Origin: Teichococcus oryzae
GTDB taxonomy: Bacteria > Pseudomonadota > Alphaproteobacteria > Acetobacterales > Acetobacteraceae
Direction of reading: 5' to 3'
NCBI RefSeq assembly: GCF_008386565.1
Contig: NZ_VUKA01000013.1
Coordinates: 1-64,000 of the forward strand
Length of the DNA stretch: 64,000 bases
Positions 60,360 to 64,000 of this stretch are shown piece after piece (the stretch's first letter is position 1; each line of letters begins with the position of its first letter). Both the position numbers and the translations under genes were made by a program. Under the pieces are notes generated by a model. That model was not told the origin of the DNA. It ran no database searches and saw only the letters and a list, made by a program, of their open reading frames with translations.

Positions 60360-61046
60360 TCAGCCATTCAGCAATGCATCTATATCGGCCTGCGACATCC
60401 CCGCCCCGCCCGATTGGCCGTTCAGCAGCGCGTCAATGTCGGCCTGCGACAGGTCGGGCGCCCTTTGGGCCTCCTCGCTGACCGTGCGCATCTGCGTCAG
60501 CACCCGCACCTGTGCCATCGGCCCGTTGCCGGCGGCGCCGGGCACGATGTGCTCCAGCATGGTTTCCACCTGCTGCAGATGCTGGATGGCGCGGCGGATG
60601 CGCTGGCCGGTGACGTCCTGAAAGGAACAGGCCTCGAAGATCGAGTTGACCCTGGCGGACAATGCCTCGATCGAGGCCTGGTCCTTCTGGCCGCTGTTGA
60701 TCCAGGCCTGAATGGCCTCGGTGGCTTCCATGATGGTGTTGGCGGCGGTTTCGGTGGCCTGCACCACCGCCTCCAGCTCCAGCCCGCTGTTGCGTGTGCT
60801 GGCGGCGGGAATGGCGACCAGCTTGGCGATCTGCTCGTGCACCTGGCCCAGCTTGCGGGAAATATTCTCCTCCGCCATGTCGGCCATGTCGGACGTGGCG
60901 CTGACCTCGGCACTCAGCTCGGCGATGCGGCGATCCATAAAGGCGCGGAGTTCGGCGAACATCGGCGCCATCTCGGCCCGGATGTCGGCCCGCAAGCTGG
61001 AGGAGGCCGCGGCCGGAGCGTGCGGGTTCGGGGCCTGGGCAGTCAT
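60360..61046 (-). CDS. cheZ: CheZ-like protein phosphatase with two C-terminal FliM-type CheY-binding peptides
   Basis: 228 residues, largely helical. EEAVVQ-type helices lead to FEACSFQDVTGQRIRRAIQHLQQVE (about 140-165), which holds the Asp and Gln of the CheZ active site. The C-terminus has the 11-residue sequence SQADIDALLNG twice, separated by 6 residues, each like the LSQAEIDALLNG at the start of FliM that binds phospho-CheY. So the protein should dephosphorylate CheY-P and hold it by two copies of this peptide. ATG 61046 has GGAG 7 nt upstream. No other chemotaxis gene is in the window; it is convergent with the LysR gene. Confidence 0.85.
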   Translation of the reverse strand: MTAQAPNPHAPAAASSSLRADIRAEMAPMFAELRAFMDRRIAELSAEVSATSDMADMAEENISRKLGQVHEQIAKLVAIPAASTRNSGLELEAVVQATETAANTIMEATEAIQAWINSGQKDQASIEALSARVNSIFEACSFQDVTGQRIRRAIQHLQQVETMLEHIVPGAAGNGPMAQVRVLTQMRTVSEEAQRAPDLSQADIDALLNGQSGGAGMSQADIDALLNG

Positions 61047-61188
61047 TGCGGAACTCCGGTGGGCTCTGGTCTGGCGCCTTGGGTTCTAGGGCATTGAGGT
61101 AAATGGCTGATTGCCGCCTGGGGCTCAGCCACTGCCTCCACCGCGATGCCGCAACGCCCCCTCGCCGCCAGCGGAAGCCCGGCCCTGG

Positions 61189-62880
61189 TCAAGGCTTCCG
61201 GGGCCGCGCCATGCCGGGCAGCCCCGCGGCCAGCGCCATGCGCAGGCCGCGGCCGGGCTGGGCTTCTGCCGGAAAGAAGCGGCGCGCCATGGCCAGCAGC
61301 AGGATCGGCGGCAGGCCGATCAGCACCAGCATCAGCGCCGCGATCGCGCCATTCTCATAGGTGCCCCGCGCCGCTTCCGCGTACAGGGCGGTGGCCAGGG
61401 TTTCGGTGTTCAACGGCCGCAGCAGCAGGGTGGCCGGCAATTCCTTCATGGCGTCGAGAAACAGCAGCAGCGCCGCGGCGGACAGCGCCGGCAACAGCAA
61501 GGGCAGGTGGATGCGCCAGAACAGCCGCGCTTCCCCGGCGCCGGCGGCGCATGCCGACCAATCCACCTCGCGCCGCAGCCGGGCATAGGCGGCCTCCAAT
61601 CCACCCGCCGGGATGGCCAGGAAGCGAATGGCATAGGCCAGCACCACCGCCGCCAGGCTTCCCGACAACAAGGGCGGCGCCCAGTGCCCCAGCGGGTCCA
61701 GCGCCGCGTCGATGCCGCCAAAGGCGATGATCAGCCCCACCGCCGCAACGCCGCCCGGCAGCGCATAGCCCAGCATACCAAAGCGCAGCAGCATCACGCC
61801 GGCGCGGCCAGGCTCGGCGGCGGTGCGGTCGCGCCGGGCGGTGAAGGCCAGCAGCAGGGCGCAGCCCAGCGCCAGCAGCGTGGCCAGCCCGGCCAGAAAG
61901 GCACTGTTGCCGATCCACTGCCCCAGATCCGGCGGCAGGCCGAACTGGGCGATGCGCTGCCATGCCGCCCAGACCAGATAGGCCACCGGGATCACGAAGC
62001 CGAGCAGAACCGGCACGGCACAGAACAGCGTCGCGGCGAGAGCCGCCGGAAGCTTCAGGGGCTGCAATTCGGGCCGCGCCGGATGCGCCGCCTCATGCGC
62101 GCCCGGGCGGTGCCCCTGCCGTTCCAGCAACATCACGACACCCACCAGCAACAACAGCAGCAAGGCGATCTGTGCCGCTCCTTCCAGCGAGGAGCGCGTG
62201 ATCCAGGTGACATAAACCGAAACGGTCAGGGTGCGAACGCCGAGGAACTCGCTGGCGCCGACATCGTTCAGCGTTTCCAGCAGGGCGAGCGCGGTGCCGG
62301 CGGCGATGGCCGGGCGCGCCATGGGCAGGCCGATGCGGCGGAACAGCAGCCACCCCCCTGCCCCGGCGGAGCGGCCGGCGCGCAGGGCATCGGCGCCCTG
62401 GGTCTGGAAGGCGGCGCGCGCCGCCAGATAGACATAAGGAAACAGCACCATGCCCATCACCATCACGCAGCCGCCGAGCGAGCGGATCTCCGGCAACGGA
62501 ATGGCACGGGGATCGGTGATGCCGAGGGCGCGGCGCAGCGCCATCTGCACCGGCCCCGCCGGGTGCAGCACGTCAAGCCAGGCATAGGCGGCGACATAGG
62601 TCGGCAGCGCCAGCGGCAGCATCAGCGCGCCGGTGAACAGCTTGCGGCCCGGAAAGCGGTAACAGCTCACCAGCCAGGCGCAGCCCGCCCCCACCGTCAC
62701 CACCAGCATGCCGACACCGGCCAGCAGCAGGATGGACTCCAACAGGGCCTGCGGCAGAACAAACCGCAGCAGATGCGGCCACAGATCGCCCGATCCGGCC
62801 GCCGCCGCCGGCAGCAATGCCAGCACCGGCAGCGCAACAGGAATGACGCACAGCGCCGCCAGAACGCGCAGGAGCTTCAT
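61189..62880 (-). CDS. Iron(III) ABC transporter permease (FbpB/SfuB-like)
   Basis: 563 residues, two fused permease halves with about 12 membrane helices. Each half has an ABC-contacting loop: FRRIGLPMARPAIAAGTALALLETLNDVGASEFLG, and GEARLFWRIHLPLLLPALSAAALLLFLDAMKELPATLLL. This double layout is that of Fe3+ importers. The binding-protein gene lies 87 bp upstream; the ATPase gene (fbpC) is not in the window between or after, since a cheZ-like gene follows. ATG 62880 has only a weak ribosome-binding site. Confidence 0.92.
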   Translation of the reverse strand: MKLLRVLAALCVIPVALPVLALLPAAAAGSGDLWPHLLRFVLPQALLESILLLAGVGMLVVTVGAGCAWLVSCYRFPGRKLFTGALMLPLALPTYVAAYAWLDVLHPAGPVQMALRRALGITDPRAIPLPEIRSLGGCVMVMGMVLFPYVYLAARAAFQTQGADALRAGRSAGAGGWLLFRRIGLPMARPAIAAGTALALLETLNDVGASEFLGVRTLTVSVYVTWITRSSLEGAAQIALLLLLLVGVVMLLERQGHRPGAHEAAHPARPELQPLKLPAALAATLFCAVPVLLGFVIPVAYLVWAAWQRIAQFGLPPDLGQWIGNSAFLAGLATLLALGCALLLAFTARRDRTAAEPGRAGVMLLRFGMLGYALPGGVAAVGLIIAFGGIDAALDPLGHWAPPLLSGSLAAVVLAYAIRFLAIPAGGLEAAYARLRREVDWSACAAGAGEARLFWRIHLPLLLPALSAAALLLFLDAMKELPATLLLRPLNTETLATALYAEAARGTYENGAIAALMLVLIGLPPILLLAMARRFFPAEAQPGRGLRMALAAGLPGMARPRKP

Positions 62881-62931
62881 GGAGAGGTCATGCCGCCATT
62901 CCCATGGCTCCAGGCCAGATTATCCGCAGCG

Positions 62932-62955
62932 TCCGGAAAGGCGGGCCTTTCCGGA
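62932..62955. promoter_or_regulatory. Intercistronic hairpin between fbpA-like and fbpB-like genes
   Basis: TCCGGAAAGG-CGGG-CCTTTCCGGA is a perfect 10-bp stem without a T tract, in the 87-bp gap. It may stabilise the binding-protein mRNA or reduce read-through, giving more binding protein than permease. Confidence 0.55.
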
Positions 62956-62967
62956 ACGGCCGGGGTC

Positions 62968-63990
62968 TTACTGGTCGAAGCCGACCTCGTCCACAATGCG
63001 GCTGGCGCGCACGCGCTGGGCGGCGATCTCCGGCAGGGGCACATCGCCCACCGCCAGCGTGCCGAAGCCGGCAACAATCGGGTGAAGCGCCGCATCCGGG
63101 CGGACCGGGTATTCGAAATTGGCTTCGGCATAGAGCTGCTGCGCTTCCGGCGAAACCAGGAATTCCAGCAGCTTCACGGCTTCGGCCCGGTTCGGCGCAT
63201 GGCGGGCCACCACGGCGCCCGACAGGTTCACCATGGTGCCGGAAGCCGGCAGCACGGTGCGGATCGCCTGCCCCCAGCGGCGCTGCTCATCGCCGCCGCG
63301 GCCCGACAGCATCAGACCGACATAATAGGTGTTGGCCACCCCCACATCGCAAAGCCCGGCCAGGATGTCGCGCGCCACCTCGCGGTCACCGCCCGAGGCG
63401 CGACGGGCAAGATTGCCCTTCAGCGCGGTCAGGTAGTCGCGCAGCCAGCTTTCCCCATGCTTGACCAGCAGGAAGGAGAACAGCGCCGTGTTGTAGGGAT
63501 GCTGGCCCGAGCGGATGCAGACGCGGCCCTTGAAGCGCGGATCGGCCAGATCCTCATAGGTCAGCCGGGCGGCATCGGCCTCGCTGATCCGCTCGCGCGA
63601 GGCATAGATGGCGCGCGCCCGCGTGGACAGGGCGAACCAGCGGCCGTCCGGCGCCCGCAGGCCCGCGGGAACGGCCGCGCTGAGAGCCGCGGATTCCACC
63701 GGCTGCGACAGGTTGCGGTCCACCAGCTCCATCAGGTTGCCCACATCGACCACCATGGCGACATCGGCGGGAGAGCGGGCACCCTCTGCCGCCAGGCGCT
63801 CGGCCAGGCCGCCCTGGACGAAGACGGTGTTCACCACCGTGCCGGTCTGCTCGGTGAAGCGGTCGAGCAACGGCTTGACCAGCGCCGGTTCGCGGGTGGT
63901 GTAAAGGTTCACCTCGGCGGCCTGCGCAAGCTGGGCGCCGAGCAGCAGGGACAATCCGCCAAGAACGGCGCAGAAAGGGCGGAGGAACAT
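62968..63990 (-). CDS. Iron(III) ABC transporter substrate-binding protein (FbpA-like)
   Basis: 340 residues. A signal peptide (MFLRPFCAVLGGLSLLLGAQLAQA) is followed by EVNLYTTREPALVKPLLDRFTEQTG, then ALSTRARAIYASRERI, FKGRVCIRSGQHPYNTALFSFLLVKHGE and CDVGVANTYYVGLM with the Tyr pair that binds Fe3+, and FEYPVRPDA. These are typical of FbpA/FutA proteins. ATG 63990 follows within the window edge; an in-frame GTG at 63996 is less likely. First gene of the iron operon. Confidence 0.93.
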   Translation of the reverse strand: MFLRPFCAVLGGLSLLLGAQLAQAAEVNLYTTREPALVKPLLDRFTEQTGTVVNTVFVQGGLAERLAAEGARSPADVAMVVDVGNLMELVDRNLSQPVESAALSAAVPAGLRAPDGRWFALSTRARAIYASRERISEADAARLTYEDLADPRFKGRVCIRSGQHPYNTALFSFLLVKHGESWLRDYLTALKGNLARRASGGDREVARDILAGLCDVGVANTYYVGLMLSGRGGDEQRRWGQAIRTVLPASGTMVNLSGAVVARHAPNRAEAVKLLEFLVSPEAQQLYAEANFEYPVRPDAALHPIVAGFGTLAVGDVPLPEIAAQRVRASRIVDEVGFDQ

Positions 63991-64000
63991 GGGCACAATC

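Noticed and set aside
1-64000. Insertion sequences, integrases, toxin-antitoxin pairs, tRNA and rRNA genes
   Set aside because: I looked for transposase DDE or HUH motifs, integrase motifs, small toxin pairs and cloverleaf or rRNA sequence and saw none that I could support.

Overview
The window is GC-rich alphaproteobacterial DNA. The gene content (a CtrA-type regulator, Bug-type binding proteins, Kdo genes, exopolysaccharide genes, FbpAB-type transport) and the high GC suggest an Acetobacteraceae/Rhodospirillales bacterium such as Roseomonas; this assignment is inference. A RepA-type initiator gene beside iterons and a perfect DnaA box (about 4.2-5.4 kb) indicates a plasmid, megaplasmid or chromid.

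Layout. 0-17.4 kb: envelope polysaccharide region. It holds a truncated Wzc-type tyrosine kinase, an outer-membrane beta-barrel and a Wza-type export lipoprotein, then repA and oriV. Next is a minus-strand sugar-nucleotide operon (rfbF, an SDR enzyme, rfbC, a DXR-like/SAF oxidoreductase), two family 2 glycosyltransferases, an initiating sugar transferase, a CtrA paralogue whose phospho-acceptor Asp is Ser, and a kdsA-kdsB-kdsD operon. 17.5-18.5 kb: a small secreted protein, two palindromic operators and a frameshifted ohrR pseudogene. 18.7-25 kb: a tightly coupled sulfonate/organosulfur operon (ABC transporter, SfnB-like flavoenzyme, a 40-codon overlapping ORF, a Bug binding protein, an SsuD-like monooxygenase).

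25-38.4 kb: a second glycoconjugate cluster. The minus strand has a CDP-paratose-epimerase-like enzyme, a UDP-glucuronate-decarboxylase-like enzyme, another SDR, a GT4 and three CgeB-like glycosyltransferases. Divergent to these are inositol-3-phosphate synthase, a histidine phosphatase, a methyltransferase and a glycoside hydrolase whose barrel looks circularly permuted; a Gfo/Idh enzyme and a zinc-less MDR dehydrogenase face them. Together they look like a pathway for an inositol-linked saccharide.

39-50 kb: a type I secretion locus. Two RTX proteins flank four unusual acidic proteins, two of which are nearly pure alternating-Asp repeats made by tandem duplication; three of the four share a C-terminal module of about 44 residues that I do not recognise. 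They are followed by a PrtD-type ABC exporter and an HlyD-type adaptor, then two LuxR-type regulators with degenerate receivers. This is the best candidate for an undescribed system here.

50.6-64 kb: metabolic and transport genes. These are a branched-chain-type binding protein, a beta-hydroxyacid dehydrogenase, a split sulfopyruvate/phosphonopyruvate-decarboxylase-like TPP enzyme, LysR, an AapJ-like binding protein, a quinone/electrophile-stress group (MhqO-like dioxygenase, hydrolase, pirin, divergent LysR), a CheZ-like phosphatase ending in two FliM-like CheY-binding peptides, and FbpB/FbpA iron transport. No rRNA, tRNA, CRISPR array or transposase was found.
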